DNA of 53,689 nt, from positions 1-53,689 of the forward strand of contig JANQRI010000023.1 of the NCBI GenBank assembly GCA_028284675.1, read 5' to 3'. Shown here in pieces: positions 53,594 to 53,689 of the stretch. This stretch comes from Gammaproteobacteria bacterium. GTDB taxonomy: Bacteria; Pseudomonadota; Gammaproteobacteria; HTCC5015. Below the pieces are notes generated by a model. The model had not been told where the DNA came from and made no database searches. It worked only from the letters and a program-made list of their open reading frames with translations. The first letter of the stretch is position 1. Every line of letters begins with the position of its first letter. The position numbers and the translations under genes are program-made.

Positions 53594-53689
53594 CACTGGT
53601 GTCCGGGGAAACTCATAGCAGCAAAGCAAGCTGCTGGTTAGCCACCTGCTGGATTTGATATTTTCGCCGCTTATAGCGGGAGTAGAGTG

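Overview
The window is a contiguous, gene-dense chromosomal segment of a gammaproteobacterium with moderate GC content. The evidence is the glyA-nrdR-ribD-ribE-ribB-ribH-nusB-thiL-pgpA housekeeping order, an E. coli-type prfB recoding site, the nudJ-mnmA and clpS-clpA-infA neighbourhoods, and a RimK cluster typical of aquatic gammaproteobacteria. A PEP-CTERM protein, a BLUF photoreceptor and many two-component proteins suggest a free-living, exopolysaccharide-making aquatic or sediment organism. I cannot name the genus. No database search was run; family names come from reading motifs.

Layout. 1-7.5 kb: the riboflavin/thiamine/phospholipid operon, with an HslV-like N-terminal nucleophile hydrolase between ribD and ribE and a RibB whose RibA half is degenerate. 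7.6-10.2 kb: prfB (with its +1 frameshift) and lysS. 10.3-15.4 kb: an ion and osmotic block of two mechanosensitive channels (one frameshifted in an A7 tract), a soluble MgtE-like regulator overlapping a full MgtE channel, and a CaCA exchanger. 15.7-18.1 kb: RimB-like protease, RimK ligase and an AstE-like deacylase. 18.2-20.6 kb: a DUF3369-like histidine kinase divergent from a BLUF protein. 20.7-23.8 kb: small secreted proteins, a PEP-CTERM protein with a good sigma-54 promoter match, a membrane aspartic protease and a DUF1648 protein.

23.8-38.2 kb: purB with two co-oriented proteins of unknown role, then three TCA-cycle genes (fumC, acnA, icd) interleaved with a small CheA-like/winged-helix/Nudix operon, mnmA-nudJ and a LysR regulator. 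38.2-45.8 kb: clpS-clpA, infA, DUF1249, and the TgpA-DUF58-MoxR operon. 46.3-48.2 kb: a thioredoxin, DUF4266 lipoprotein, DUF3570 outer-membrane operon. 48.6-53.7 kb: tRNA-Arg(ACG) followed by a variable, AT-richer stretch holding a peroxiredoxin lipoprotein, an orphan acidic protein, a vapC toxin remnant, a small beta-barrel protein and a metallophosphoesterase.

The least expected signals are: (i) the HslV-like protease with Ser in the nucleophile position inside the riboflavin operon; (ii) a family of intergenic hairpin-array elements sharing a GCAGGGATG-type core (near 23.1, 28.1 and 48.4 kb), one of which supplies the stop codons of both flanking convergent genes; (iii) inverted, duplicated tRNA-Arg-like segments downstream of the tRNA gene; (iv) the thioredoxin-DUF4266-DUF3570 operon with its Gly/Cys C-terminal tail; and (v) the standalone MgtE-N/CBS protein paired with MgtE. 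No CRISPR array, complete insertion sequence, prophage or rRNA operon was seen.
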